The notes: generated by a model not told the origin, from the sequence alone. A stretch of 64,000 nucleotides of DNA from Streptomyces sp. HPF1205 (GCF_020400825.1 NZ_JAINVH010000042.1:1-64000); one strand, 5' to 3'; positions 14,605 through 23,907 are shown, counted from the stretch's first letter. Program-made: numbers and translations.

Positions 14605-16782
14605 TCAGACCCGCCGCACCTGGAGCAGCAGCGCCTGCTCGGGGTTGAGATTGGGCAGCGGCACCCCGGCGACCGCGAGCACCGCTCCCGGCAGCGGCAC
14701 CCAGTCCTCGAGGGCTGCGGTGACCCAGGCGGGCCCGGAGACCTGCTGGAAGGAGGGCAGGCCGAGTTCGGTGCGCACCCGGACCTCGTAGTCGGCGTCC
14801 GGTGCCAGCCCGGGCAGCGGCACACGTCCGGACTGGGCCTCGGGCGTGGTGGCCACCCGTGCCCAGCAGTAGACGGCGGCCGACCCGTCGTGGGCGACGA
14901 CGCCGTGCAGCGACGTCGCGTCCCCGCCGAGGTCGGCGCGTACGGTGCGGCCGCCGTGCAGCAGCGGGCGCAGTTCGCGGTAGAGGGCGGTCCAGGCGGT
15001 GAGCCGGGCCAGTTCCCCGGCGTCGCAGCGGGTGATGTCCTGCTCGATGCCGACGTGGCCGAAAAGCGCCGTCACCAGCCGGAAGGTGTCGGAGGTGACG
15101 CGGGCGGTGGTGTGGCTGGCGGCGGCGCCGACATGCGCGCCGACCAGCTCGGGCGGCAGGAGCTGGGCGGTCCAGCGCTGGATGGCCTGGCGCTCCACCG
15201 GGTCGTTGCAGTCCGAGGCCCACACCCGGTCGGTCCTGGCGAGGATGCCCAAGTCGACACGGCCGCCGCCGCTGGCGCAGCTCTCGATCTCCAGCCCGGG
15301 ATGCCGTTCCTTGAGGGTGTCGAGCAGCCGGTAGAGGGCGGGGATCTGGGCGTGGGAGGCGGGGCGGTCCGCCGGGCCGTGCACGGCCTCGTGCAGTTCC
15401 CGGTTGTGGTCCCACTTGAGGTAGGCGATCCGGTACGTGTCCACCAGCGCGTCGAGGGCCGCCAGCAGGTAGTCCTGGACCTCGGGGTTGGCCAGGTCGA
15501 GCACGTACTGGTGGCGGGAGGACGGGCCGAGCCCGCGGGCCGGGCCGAGCACCCAGTCGGGGTGCTCGCGGGCCAGGTCGGAGTCGAGGTTGACCATCTC
15601 CGGTTCCACCCACAGCCCGAAGTCCATGCCCAGCGCGCGCACGTGGTCCACCAGCGGCGTCAGCCCCTCTGGCCATACCACCGGGTCGACGGTCCAGTCG
15701 CCGAGCCCGGCGTTGTCCGAGCGGCGGCCGTGGAACCACCCGTCGTCCAGCACGAACCGCTCCACGCCGACCTCGGCCGCCGTGGTGGCCAGCCGCAGCA
15801 ACCGGTCCAGGTCGTGGTCGAAGTAGACCGCCTCCCAGCTGTTGAGGACGACCGGGCGGGGCGCGCGCGGATGCCCGGGCCGGGCCCGCAGCATGGTGTG
15901 GAACCGGTCGGCCAGCCCGTCGAGCCCCTGGTCGGACCAGGCGAAGTGGCACACCGGGGTGGTGTACGTGCGCCCGGGCTCCAGCCTGATCTCGCCGGGC
16001 CGCAGCAGTTCGCCTCCGCCGAGCACCGCGGCGTGCGCGCCGGCGCCCTCGGGCAGCTGCTCGACGAGGTACCGCTGGTCGCCGCTCCAGGCGATGTGCG
16101 TCGCCCACACCTCGCCGGAGCGGAACCCGAACCCGGGCACGCCCACGGTCACCAGGTACGGCGAGTCCGCGCCGGGCTTGCCGCGCCGGACCTCGCGGGC
16201 GTACGTGCCGAAGCCCAGCGGGCGGCGTTGCGCGGAGCGCTCCCGGCTCCACTTGCCGGTGAAGTCGAGGATCTCGGCGGCCCTGCGGGGCAGCGGCAGC
16301 AGCGTGGTGACGTGCGCGAGGTCGTACGGTCCCGGCTCGGCGTCCGGCCGCCGGGACAGGGCGGTGCGCACGCCGAGCACTCCTGAGGGTTCCATGGTGT
16401 ACGTGACGGTGGCGTCGAGGCCGGTGACGGGGTCGCCGAGGGAGACGGCCAGTTCGCCGCCCTCGGCGTCCTGCCGGACCGAGGCGCCGGTCAGGGTGAG
16501 CCGGGGAGCGGCGCCCGTACCGGCGAGGTGACCCTGGTGCGCGGGCGTGCCGGACCAGCCGTCGGCCTCCGTGGGCCAGATGGTGAACCGGCGCGGGACG
16601 TCGAGGGCGTTGTTGAGCACCGCCGGCTCACCGGTCATGCCGAGCGCCGCGAGCCCCGCCTCGGTCAGCTCCCCGAGGTCGGCTCCCCAGTGGAGGATCC
16701 GGGGCACGGGTCCGCCGAGGTCCACGACCAGTGAGGTGCCGGCCGCACGCAGCGCCACGAACCGCGCGGTGCTGTCTGACAT
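14605..16782 (-). CDS. Alpha-galactosidase, glycoside hydrolase family 36
   Basis: The 725-residue protein lacks a signal peptide and so is cytoplasmic. It hydrolyses terminal alpha-1,6-galactose from raffinose-type sugars. GH36 features: substrate-binding FVLDDGWFHGRRSDNAGLGDW region split around DDGW, the nucleophile in YLKWDHNRE, the CASGGGRVDLGIL loop, and the acid/base in WASDCNDPVERQ. The ATG at 16782 is preferred over an in-frame codon far upstream because family members start near FVALRAAGTSLVVDL; GAAGGGAA lies about 10 bp before it. It follows the GH27 gene on the same strand, but an 18-bp hairpin stands between them. Confidence 0.93.
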   Translation of the reverse strand: MSDSTARFVALRAAGTSLVVDLGGPVPRILHWGADLGELTEAGLAALGMTGEPAVLNNALDVPRRFTIWPTEADGWSGTPAHQGHLAGTGAAPRLTLTGASVRQDAEGGELAVSLGDPVTGLDATVTYTMEPSGVLGVRTALSRRPDAEPGPYDLAHVTTLLPLPRRAAEILDFTGKWSRERSAQRRPLGFGTYAREVRRGKPGADSPYLVTVGVPGFGFRSGEVWATHIAWSGDQRYLVEQLPEGAGAHAAVLGGGELLRPGEIRLEPGRTYTTPVCHFAWSDQGLDGLADRFHTMLRARPGHPRAPRPVVLNSWEAVYFDHDLDRLLRLATTAAEVGVERFVLDDGWFHGRRSDNAGLGDWTVDPVVWPEGLTPLVDHVRALGMDFGLWVEPEMVNLDSDLAREHPDWVLGPARGLGPSSRHQYVLDLANPEVQDYLLAALDALVDTYRIAYLKWDHNRELHEAVHGPADRPASHAQIPALYRLLDTLKERHPGLEIESCASGGGRVDLGILARTDRVWASDCNDPVERQAIQRWTAQLLPPELVGAHVGAAASHTTARVTSDTFRLVTALFGHVGIEQDITRCDAGELARLTAWTALYRELRPLLHGGRTVRADLGGDATSLHGVVAHDGSAAVYCWARVATTPEAQSGRVPLPGLAPDADYEVRVRTELGLPSFQQVSGPAWVTAALEDWVPLPGAVLAVAGVPLPNLNPEQALLLQVRRV

Positions 16783-16802
16783 GGAGATGTTCCCTTCTTC
16801 GT

Positions 16803-16843
16803 ACGGCGCCGGGCGGGCCCGCCCCGGGCCCGCCCGGCGCCGT
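16803..16843 (-). terminator. Very stable hairpin between the GH27 and GH36 genes
   Basis: ACGGCGCCGGGCGGGCCC (16803-16820) pairs perfectly over 18 bp with 16826-16843, loop GCCCC. It lies 174 bp beyond the GH27 stop and only 20 bp before the GH36 start codon. It may terminate GH27 mRNA or act on GH36 expression. Confidence 0.7.
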
Positions 16844-17016
16844 GTCACCGGTTTCCGTCGGTCTTTTGCCTCTTCACGAGCGGCGGCCTGCCGTTGCCCC
16901 GCGGGGCGCCCGCCGAGGGGTCCCGGGGAGCGGGTGCGGAGGGGAAGGCGGCGGGTGCCGACGGGAAGAACGTACCCGTCCGCGATACGGACGGCGGGCC
17001 GCACCCCGCGGGGCGC

Positions 17017-19101
17017 TCACAAGGTGACGCGGTCGATGTCGGAGACGTAGTCCGAGGGGTTGCCGAAGGTGATGGTGTTGGCGCCGGCCTTGAGCTGTAC
17101 CGGCACGGTGACCGACTGGGGCTGGCCCCAGTCGTTGTCGTTGCTGCCGGGCAGCGGGAGCTGGAAGGAGCCCGACGCCGTGGTCACCACGACCGTCCGG
17201 CCGGAGGAGCCGTCGGTGTAGTCGAGCTTCATCAGGTAGGTGCCGTCCCGCGGCACGGTCACGCCGTTGATCGCGACGGAGCCGCCGCCGCCGAGGTTGC
17301 CGACCTTCTTCCCGCCGGAGCACTGCGAGCAGTCCGCGACGCTCGCGTTGCCGCCGAGGGTGTTGCCGGGCGCCTCCGCCTCGTACGGGACCGGGCCGCC
17401 CGCGGCCGGGGTGGTGACCGCGACGGCCTTGCTCGGCGCGGAGACGCGGCCCCTGGCGTCGTGGGCGGCGACGGTGAACGAGTAGCCGGTGCCGGGGGCG
17501 AGCCCGGTGACGGTGGCCGAGGTGCCGGTGACCGAGGCCGCCTTGGCGCCGTTCGCGTACACGTCGTAACCGCTTGTCGTGGAGCCGGAGTTCACCGGTT
17601 GCCAGGCCAGCGACACGCTGTCCGCGGTGGCGGCGGTGCCGTGCACGCCGAGCGGGACGCCCGGGCCGGAGGAGTGGGCGGCAGGGGTGAGGTGCAGCAG
17701 GCGGGAGCCGTGCGGCGGCAGTTCGGCGGTGAAGGAGCCGGCGGCGGAGCCGAGGTTCTTGTGGCTCCACAGGTCGCGCACCGCGGCCTTGCCGCTGATG
17801 CCCAGGTCGCCGAAGTCGGCGGTCACGTCGGAGTAGCCGGCGCCCAGGTTGAACAGGGCCACGGTGTAGCCGCCGTCGGCGCCGCGGGCGTACCAGACCT
17901 GCTGCGGGCTGTCCTGGTCGACCGGCCGGGCCGGGTTGCCTGCCTGGTCGACCGCGATGACCTCGTCGTTGGTGAGCAGCGACAGTCCGTACTTGTCGAG
18001 CCTGGTCAGATCGTCACCGCTGAACAGCGGCGCCGACTCGATGGCCCACAAGGTGGCGTAGCTCTGCCGTTCGGCGTCGCTGAGGCCGTCCATCGGGCCG
18101 ACGCCCACGTCGAGGGAGTCGAGGTTGTTCCAGTGCCCGGGGCCGGCGTCGCCGATCCACTGCACCACGTCGTTCCAGCGCTGCTTGACCGAGTTGTTCC
18201 AGGTCACCAGGGTGTCGCAGTAGCACTCGACGTCGGTGTCCACCCGCCAGCCGTTGGAGTTCGCCTTCCACACGTCGGCCTTGGTGTGGCTGAGCGCCCA
18301 GGACAGGACGAGCTGGATCGGGCGGCCGGTGTCGCGCAGCGCCGTGTGCCACGCCTGGATGTCCTGGGTGTTGTCGTGGGCCGCGTCGCCCTGGAAGGAG
18401 CCGGGGCCGACTCCGTCGATCTTGAGGAAGTCCACTCCCCAGGAGGCGAGTTCGTCGGCGACGGACTGGATGTACTTGGTGGTGCACGGACTGGCGAAGT
18501 CCAACTGGTACGAGACGTTGTCCCAGCCGCTGGTCTTGCGCAGGTCGGGGTAGACGATGTCCTTGGTGGTGCAGCCGGGGGCGCCGTGGATGGGCGCCTC
18601 GCCGTTGTCGTAGTAGTCCTGGTACAGGCCGACGGCCAGGTACAGCCCGAACTTCAGCCCCTTGGCGTGCAGTTGGTCGCCGAGGTACTTCATGCCCTGC
18701 GGGAACTTCTTCGGGTCGGCGGCCGGCCGGGCGTAGCCGTCGGAGACGTTCCTGCCGTTGTCCACGTTCCAGCCGGCGTCCACGTTCACGTAGTCGTAGC
18801 CGTGGGACTTCAGTTTCGAGGCGACGACGTCGGCCTGCCGCAGGATGTTCGCCTGGGTGAGCCAGTTCTCCCCGCCGTAGCCGGGGAAGTTGGTGGACTC
18901 CAGGCTCCAGCTGCTCCAGCCCAGGTACGGCTTGGCGGCGAGGGCGGAGGAGGAGGCCGCGGCAGTGGACGCGGACGCGGTGGTGGGAGCGTCGGCGGAT
19001 CCCGCCGCCGAGGCGGCCGCGGCGGGTACAGCGAAGGCCACGGCGAGCGCGGTGGCGCAGGTGAGGGTTCTCAGACGTGCGGATCGGGCTGAACGGGCCA
19101 T
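17017..19101 (-). CDS. Secreted alpha-galactosidase, GH27 with FnIII and CBM35 modules
   Basis: The 694-residue protein starts with a signal peptide (RTLTCATALAVAFAVPAAAA). The GH27 barrel follows (PYLGWSSWSLES, GYDYVNVDAGWN), with the nucleophile in DFLKIDGVG and the acid/base in the RxxxD motif of WRVDTDVE. A C-terminal beta domain, an FnIII module (about residues 470-565, SLAWQPVNSGSTTSGYDVY) and a CBM35-like module (about 572-694, YEAEAPGNTLGGNASV) complete it. It should release galactose from galactomannan or galacto-oligosaccharides outside the cell. GGAG lies 7 bp before the ATG. The GH36 enzyme and the divergent ROK regulator are likely partners. Confidence 0.95.
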   Translation of the reverse strand: MARSARSARLRTLTCATALAVAFAVPAAAASAAGSADAPTTASASTAAASSSALAAKPYLGWSSWSLESTNFPGYGGENWLTQANILRQADVVASKLKSHGYDYVNVDAGWNVDNGRNVSDGYARPAADPKKFPQGMKYLGDQLHAKGLKFGLYLAVGLYQDYYDNGEAPIHGAPGCTTKDIVYPDLRKTSGWDNVSYQLDFASPCTTKYIQSVADELASWGVDFLKIDGVGPGSFQGDAAHDNTQDIQAWHTALRDTGRPIQLVLSWALSHTKADVWKANSNGWRVDTDVECYCDTLVTWNNSVKQRWNDVVQWIGDAGPGHWNNLDSLDVGVGPMDGLSDAERQSYATLWAIESAPLFSGDDLTRLDKYGLSLLTNDEVIAVDQAGNPARPVDQDSPQQVWYARGADGGYTVALFNLGAGYSDVTADFGDLGISGKAAVRDLWSHKNLGSAAGSFTAELPPHGSRLLHLTPAAHSSGPGVPLGVHGTAATADSVSLAWQPVNSGSTTSGYDVYANGAKAASVTGTSATVTGLAPGTGYSFTVAAHDARGRVSAPSKAVAVTTPAAGGPVPYEAEAPGNTLGGNASVADCSQCSGGKKVGNLGGGGSVAINGVTVPRDGTYLMKLDYTDGSSGRTVVVTTASGSFQLPLPGSNDNDWGQPQSVTVPVQLKAGANTITFGNPSDYVSDIDRVTL

Positions 19102-19302
19102 GGACGTACTCCATCTCGGCGCGACAGCAGGCGCGCGGGTGCGCCTGGGTTCGAGGGTTGCGTGGATGTGGGGGCGCGACCCCGGCGGCGGCCGTCCTGT
19201 AGCGCCGCCGAGGCGTGACGGGCGGCGGCCGTCGGGAACGGGTACGGCGGCCGCGCTCCCCGCCCGCGGCCGGTCCCGTCCGGCCCGGCGAGGAGTGCGG
19301 CG

Positions 19303-19332
19303 AATGTAGCCAGGGTTTCCTTCCATCGTCAA
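19303..19332 (-). promoter_or_regulatory. Predicted promoter of the GH27 gene
   Basis: On the minus strand TTGACG (19327-19332) and TACATT (19303-19308) are 18 bp apart. This implies a leader of roughly 195 nt before the GH27 start. The spacer contains TTTCCTTCC on the plus strand, which resembles half of the site in front of the ROK gene. Confidence 0.6.
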
Positions 19333-19463
19333 CATATTCGGCGGGAGACGTGGCACGACCGGACCGCGACCGGAAGGGCGCCGAGCTGGCCTCAGGGCGA
19401 GCCGGCGGGTGCCACCGGCCTGGCCGTCGGCTTACGGATCCCGGGAACGGAGCCCTGTTCATG

Positions 19464-19476
19464 TTTCCTGTGGAAA
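19464..19476. promoter_or_regulatory. Candidate ROK operator
   Basis: TTTCC-TGT-GGAAA is a 13-bp palindrome 14 bp upstream of the ROK start, immediately before a TAGTGT -10-like element. Autoregulation by the ROK protein, with effects on the divergent galactosidase genes, is the likely role. Confidence 0.5.
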
Positions 19477-19490
19477 GGTAGTGTCGCAGT

Positions 19491-20681
19491 ATGAGCCTCG
19501 CCGACCAGTCGCCCGCCGCCGTTCTGGTCTTCCAGACCCTGCTGGGGCACGGGCCGCTGACCCGGGCCGAGGTGGGCCGGCGGACCGGGCTGTCGGCGGG
19601 CGCGGTCACGAAGGTGGCCACTCCCCTGCTCGCCGACGGCTGGATCCACGAGCTCGGCCGGCCGGCCGTGGAGCGGGCCGGCGGGCGTCCGGCGACCCTG
19701 GTCGCGGTGCGCCCCGAGCGCGCGCGGTTCGCCGGGGTGAAGGTGACCGGGGACGAACTCATCGGGGTCCTGGCCGACTTGACCGCCAGGCCGCTCGCCT
19801 CCCGGCGGGCCCGCCTCGACTCGCGGGACGTCGACACGGTGGTGCGGGCGATCGCGCGGCTGGTCGGCCGGCTGGTGGCGGACGCGGGTCCGGTGGGCGA
19901 GGGCACGCAGGCGCTGCACAGCGTCGGCGTGACCATCTCCGGCGACGTGGACGGGCGGACCGGCACCGTGCAGTACTCGCCGTTCCTCGACTGGCGCCGG
20001 GTGCCGCTGGCCCGCCTGGTCGAGTCCGCGACCGGCACGCCGGCGGTGATCGAGAACGACGTGCGCGCGCTGACCGTCGCCGAGCAGTGGTTCGGGGCGG
20101 GTGCGGGGCTCTCGTCGTTCGTCCTGGTCACGGTGGGGGCCGGTATCGGCGCCGGGATCTGCGTCGGCGGCCGGGTGGTGTCCGGCGCGCACGGGGTGTC
20201 CGGCGAGATCGGGCACCTGCCGGTGGGCGGCACGGACCGCACCTGCACCTGCGGCAACATTGGCTGCGTGGAGGCCGTCGCCTCCACGCACGCGATCACC
20301 GAGCAGGCCCGGCAGGCCACCGGCGACCCCGGGCTGACGACGGCCGCCGCGGTACGTCTCGCCCACGCGGGCGACCCGGCGGTCCGGGCGGTGTTCTCCC
20401 GCGCCGGCCATGCCCTGGGTCTCGCCCTCGCCTCGGTGGCCAACCTCGTCGGCCCCGAGCGCATCATCATCTCCGGGGAGGGCGTGGCCACGTACGACCT
20501 GTACGAGGAGCGGATGCGGCGGACCTTCGCCGATCACGCCTTCGGCGCCGCCGCCGAGTGCGACCTGGTGGTCAGGCCGCTGCCGTTCGAGGAGTGGGCG
20601 CGAGGCGGCGCGGCCGTCGCCGCGCAACGGGTGTTCGCCCCGCCGAGGCAGTCGCCGGCTCCCGTCCACCCGCTCCCGTAG
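19491..20681 (+). CDS. ROK-family transcriptional regulator
   Basis: The 396-residue protein combines an N-terminal winged helix (LLGHGPLTRAEVGRRTGLSA, VTKVATPLLADGWIHELG) with a ROK sugar-binding domain. The latter has the END and VGAGIGAGIC motifs and the zinc/ROK signature HLPVGGTDRTCTCGNIGCVE. Such NagC/XylR-type proteins repress sugar genes and respond to a sugar or sugar phosphate. It is transcribed divergently from the GH27/GH36 genes, so it probably controls alpha-galactoside use. The ATG is close behind a -10-like TAGTGT with no Shine-Dalgarno, so the mRNA may be leaderless. Confidence 0.92.
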   Translation: MSLADQSPAAVLVFQTLLGHGPLTRAEVGRRTGLSAGAVTKVATPLLADGWIHELGRPAVERAGGRPATLVAVRPERARFAGVKVTGDELIGVLADLTARPLASRRARLDSRDVDTVVRAIARLVGRLVADAGPVGEGTQALHSVGVTISGDVDGRTGTVQYSPFLDWRRVPLARLVESATGTPAVIENDVRALTVAEQWFGAGAGLSSFVLVTVGAGIGAGICVGGRVVSGAHGVSGEIGHLPVGGTDRTCTCGNIGCVEAVASTHAITEQARQATGDPGLTTAAAVRLAHAGDPAVRAVFSRAGHALGLALASVANLVGPERIIISGEGVATYDLYEERMRRTFADHAFGAAAECDLVVRPLPFEEWARGGAAVAAQRVFAPPRQSPAPVHPLP

Positions 20682-20769
20682 CGCCCCCGGGCCCGCGCCC
20701 GCCGACGGCGCGCGGGAGCGCGGAACACGCGCGGGGCGCGCGGCGCGGGCGGGCGCGGCGCGGGCGCCC

Positions 20770-21657
20770 TCAGACCGGCAGTGGGGCGGCCGCCGCCGGG
20801 TCGAGCAGGCCGGCCAGGAGGTCACCGTGTTCGGCCACCCTGCCGGGCACGTCGTCGATGGTGAAGGTGAGGCCCGCCGGGTCGCGGGCGGCCGCCACCT
20901 CCCGCCAGGACACGGGCGTGGACACGGTCGGCGTCTGCCGGGCGCGCACGGTGTACGGGGTCGCGGTGGTCTTCTTCGCGGAGTTCTGCGACCAGTCGAG
21001 GAAGACCCGGCCCGCGCGGTCGGCCTTGGCCATACGGGAGACCACCTCGTCCGGGTGCCGCCGCTCCAGCTCCAGCGCCACCCGTTTGGCGTAGTCGGAG
21101 GCCGAGCGCGGGCTCGCGCCGCGCAGCGCCGCGTACAGGTGCAGGCCCTTGGAGCCGCTGGTCTTGGCCCAGGTCCGCAGGCCGTCCTCGGCGAGCCGCT
21201 CGCGCAGCATCAGCGCCACCCGGCAGCAGTCGATCACGCTGCGGTCCGGGCCGGGGTCGAGGTCGATCACCAGCCGGTCGGCGGTCTGCGGCGCCGCGGC
21301 CCGCCACTGCGGGGTGTGGATCTCCACGCAGGCCAGGTTGCCCGCCCACATCAAGGTCGCCAGGTCCTCGACCAGGACCTGCTCCATGGACTCCCCGCCG
21401 CTGCGCGCGATTTCGGCGGTCCTCACCCAGTCGGGCGTGCCGACGGGCGGCCGCTTCTGGAAGAACCGCTGCCCGTCGACGCCGTCGGGTGTCCGGACGA
21501 AACTGACCGGGCGGCCGCTGGTGTGCGGCAGCAGGACCTCGGCGACGGTGGCGTAGTAGTGCAGCATCTCGGCCTTGGTCGTACCTGTGCGCGGCCAGAG
21601 CACGCGGTCGAGGTGGCTGAGCTTCAGCCGGCGGCCCTCGACCTCGGTGATCGGCAT
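20770..21657 (-). CDS. LigD-type polymerase domain protein (NHEJ primase-polymerase)
   Basis: A 295-residue stand-alone LigD polymerase domain. Catalytic aspartates lie in RLVIDLDPGPD, the nucleotide-binding segment in TSGSKGLHLYAAL, and the 5'-phosphate and DNA-binding region in FFQKRPPVGTPDWVRT. No ligase or nuclease domain is fused, as is usual for Streptomyces, where the ligase is encoded separately. It fills or extends DNA ends during Ku-dependent non-homologous end joining. The start at 21657 is 38 bp from the divergent ku start. TAATGAT lies immediately before the ATG and no clear Shine-Dalgarno is seen. Confidence 0.93.
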   Translation of the reverse strand: MPITEVEGRRLKLSHLDRVLWPRTGTTKAEMLHYYATVAEVLLPHTSGRPVSFVRTPDGVDGQRFFQKRPPVGTPDWVRTAEIARSGGESMEQVLVEDLATLMWAGNLACVEIHTPQWRAAAPQTADRLVIDLDPGPDRSVIDCCRVALMLRERLAEDGLRTWAKTSGSKGLHLYAALRGASPRSASDYAKRVALELERRHPDEVVSRMAKADRAGRVFLDWSQNSAKKTTATPYTVRARQTPTVSTPVSWREVAAARDPAGLTFTIDDVPGRVAEHGDLLAGLLDPAAAAPLPV

Positions 21658-21695
21658 ATCATTAAGGTCCCATATTGCGACAAAAGGGACACGTT

Positions 21696-22772
21696 ATGCG
21701 CAGTGTCTGGTCGGGGAACCTCGCGTTCGGCCTGGTCTCCATCCCGGTGAAGCTGGGGTCCGCGGTCTCCAGCCACAAGATCGCCTTCCGGCAGATCCAC
21801 CTCGCCGACCACGGCCGCGTGCGCTACCAGAAGACCTGCGAACTGGACGAGGAGGTCCTGTCCGCCTCCGACATCGGACGGGCCTACGAGACCCCGGACG
21901 ACCAGCTCGTGGAGATCACCGACGACGACCTCCGGGCGCTGCCGCTGCCCACCGCGAAGACCATCGAGGTCAACGGTTTCGTGGACATCGCCGCGGTGGA
22001 CTCCATGCAGCTCGACACCCCCTATTTCGTGGCGCCCTCCTCCCCCGCGGCCGACAAGCCGTACGTGCTGATGCGCGAGGCGCTGGCACGCTCGGGCAAG
22101 GCGGCGGTCGGGAAGTTCGCGATGCGCAATTCCGAGCACCTGGCGCTGATCACCCCCAGGGACGAGGTGCTGGTGCTCCAGACGCTGCGCTGGCCCGACG
22201 AACTCAACCCCGCCTCCGACGCCGTCCCCAAGGGCTCCGTCAACGTCAGCGAGAACGAACTGCGCCTGGCCGACACGCTGATCGACGCCCTGGGCGAGGC
22301 GGACCTGTCGGCGTACCAGGACGAGTACGGGCAGGCCGTCGAGGCGCTGGTCACCGCCAAGCTGGAGGGAGCGGAGCTGCCCGCGGCGGGCGAGGAGGGC
22401 CGCGGCGGCAAGGTCGTGGACCTGATGGCGGCGCTGCGCGCCTCGGTGGAGGCGGCCAAGGGCCGCGGGGGCGAGGCACGGGAGGAGGCCGGGCAGGCCG
22501 CCGAGGGCGACGAGGCGGCGGAGGGGGCGACGGTCACCCACCTCAAGCAGGCATCGCGGAAGACCGCCGCCGAGCAGGGCGCGGGCCAGGCGCCCCGCAA
22601 GAAGGCCGCGGCCAAGAAGCAGCCGGCGGCCTCGAAGCGGGCGGCCGGCAAGGAGGCCGCCTCAGGCACCGCCTCGGGCACCGCGAAGAAGACGGCGCAG
22701 CAGTCGGCGCGGAAGGCCCCCGCCAAGAAGGCGGCCCAGAAGAAGACCGCGTCGAAGCGCCGCGCCGGCTGA
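21696..22772 (+). CDS. ku: Ku DNA end-binding protein
   Basis: The 358-residue protein opens with the bacterial Ku signature SVWSGNLAFGLVSIPVKL. The Ku core reaches about residue 255 and includes VRYQKTCELDEEV, FVDIAAVDSMQLDTPYFV and the C-terminal YGQAVEALVTAKLEG. A long Lys/Ala-rich tail follows (about 285-358, RKKAAAKKQPAASKR-type repeats), as in other actinobacterial Ku proteins with DNA-binding extensions. It binds double-strand ends and recruits ligase and polymerase. The ATG at 21696 has AAGGG 8 bp upstream; an earlier TTG is not needed. The LigD polymerase gene is divergently adjacent. Confidence 0.95.
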   Translation: MRSVWSGNLAFGLVSIPVKLGSAVSSHKIAFRQIHLADHGRVRYQKTCELDEEVLSASDIGRAYETPDDQLVEITDDDLRALPLPTAKTIEVNGFVDIAAVDSMQLDTPYFVAPSSPAADKPYVLMREALARSGKAAVGKFAMRNSEHLALITPRDEVLVLQTLRWPDELNPASDAVPKGSVNVSENELRLADTLIDALGEADLSAYQDEYGQAVEALVTAKLEGAELPAAGEEGRGGKVVDLMAALRASVEAAKGRGGEAREEAGQAAEGDEAAEGATVTHLKQASRKTAAEQGAGQAPRKKAAAKKQPAASKRAAGKEAASGTASGTAKKTAQQSARKAPAKKAAQKKTASKRRAG

Positions 22773-22837
22773 GCGGCGACCCGCCGCCCCCGGCCGTTCC
22801 CGCGCCGACCCCTACGTACCGCTCCGCACCCCGGCCC

Positions 22838-22863
22838 GGCCCGGCGAGGGGACTCGCCGGGCC
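22838..22863 (+). terminator. Hairpin after ku
   Basis: GGCCCGGCGAG and CTCGCCGGGCC form an 11-bp stem with a 4-nt loop, 66 bp beyond the ku stop. The remainder of the 22773-23039 gap shows no gene. Confidence 0.65.
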
Positions 22864-23039
22864 ACCGGCGAGCGGGTCCACTGGCGAACCGGGCGGCCGG
22901 GTGAAGCGGGCGGTCGGGGTCCGGGGCCCGGCCGCCCGCGGGACTTTACGCGGGAGGTTCCCCGTTGTCCTCGGTGATCGCGTTTCGCCCGGCGGGCGCG
23001 AGTCAGTGACGGGAAGCGAAACGGAGCGACACGACGACC

Positions 23040-23861
23040 ATGGCGACCAGCCTTCAGCCACCGCATGAGCCCCTCCCCCGCCGGCATCCGGTAGCCCGGC
23101 AGCCGGAGCGCCCGCCGGCCGCCACCGGTCCGGCGGAGGCACCGGCCGGACCGCACGTTCTGGACAATCCGGCGTGGGCCTCGCTGACCGGCCCGCACCG
23201 GCACCTGGCCGAGACCGTGGGCCTCGCCGCACGCTACGAGGCGGACGTCTCGCCCTTCGTCGCGATCGCCGACCCGCACGACCCGCGGTCCTGGGCGGAT
23301 CTCGCGACGCTGGTCGGCCCGGGCAACGCCTTCGCCCTGGCCGGGGTGCGCGACCTGCCCGAGGGCTGGGCGACCGGGCAGGGCGGCCAGGGCGTGCAGA
23401 TGGTCGCGACCTCGCTGCGGGACGCCCCGGATCCCGAGGCACTGCCGCTCGGCCCGGACGATGTGCCGGAGATGCTGGACCTGGTGGCCCGCGCCAAGCC
23501 GGGTCCCTTCCTGCCGCGTACGGTCGAGATGGGCAGGTACTTCGGCATCCGGCGCGGCGGCAGGCTGGTCGCGATGGCCGGGGAGCGGCTGCGTCCGCCG
23601 GGGTTCACGGAGATCAGCGCGGTGTGCACGGACGACGGCCACCGCGGCCAGGGCCTCGCCGGCCGTCTGGTCCGGCATGTGGCGGCGGGCATCCGCGGCC
23701 GGGGCGACACACCGTTCCTGCACGCCGCCGCGGCCAACACGGGCGCGATCCGGCTGTACGAGTCGATGGGTTTCACGCTGCGCCGCACCACCGTCTTCCA
23801 CTTCCTGCGCGTCCCGGACGGTGCCGGTGCCGCCGCGAGTGCCGTGGGAGAGTCGCTGTGA
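23040..23861 (+). CDS. GNAT-family N-acetyltransferase (FR47-like)
   Basis: The 273-residue protein has a C-terminal GNAT domain (about residues 140-255). The acetyl-CoA loop is visible in HRGQGLAGRLVRHVAAGI, preceded by ISAVCTDDG and followed by FLHAAAANTGAIRLYESMGF and TTVFHFLR. The N-terminal half (LDNPAWASLTGPHRHLAETV onward) fits FR47-like proteins with a degenerate first GNAT repeat. Substrate unknown. The ATG at 23040 lies 14 bp after GGAG, a long spacing, so the start is somewhat uncertain. It precedes the quinone oxidoreductase gene by 46 bp and may share its mRNA. Confidence 0.85.
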   Translation: MATSLQPPHEPLPRRHPVARQPERPPAATGPAEAPAGPHVLDNPAWASLTGPHRHLAETVGLAARYEADVSPFVAIADPHDPRSWADLATLVGPGNAFALAGVRDLPEGWATGQGGQGVQMVATSLRDAPDPEALPLGPDDVPEMLDLVARAKPGPFLPRTVEMGRYFGIRRGGRLVAMAGERLRPPGFTEISAVCTDDGHRGQGLAGRLVRHVAAGIRGRGDTPFLHAAAANTGAIRLYESMGFTLRRTTVFHFLRVPDGAGAAASAVGESL

Positions 23862-23907
23862 GGGCCCGCGGGCCCGCCCGCCGCCGACCTGCCGGAAGGA
23901 AATGACG

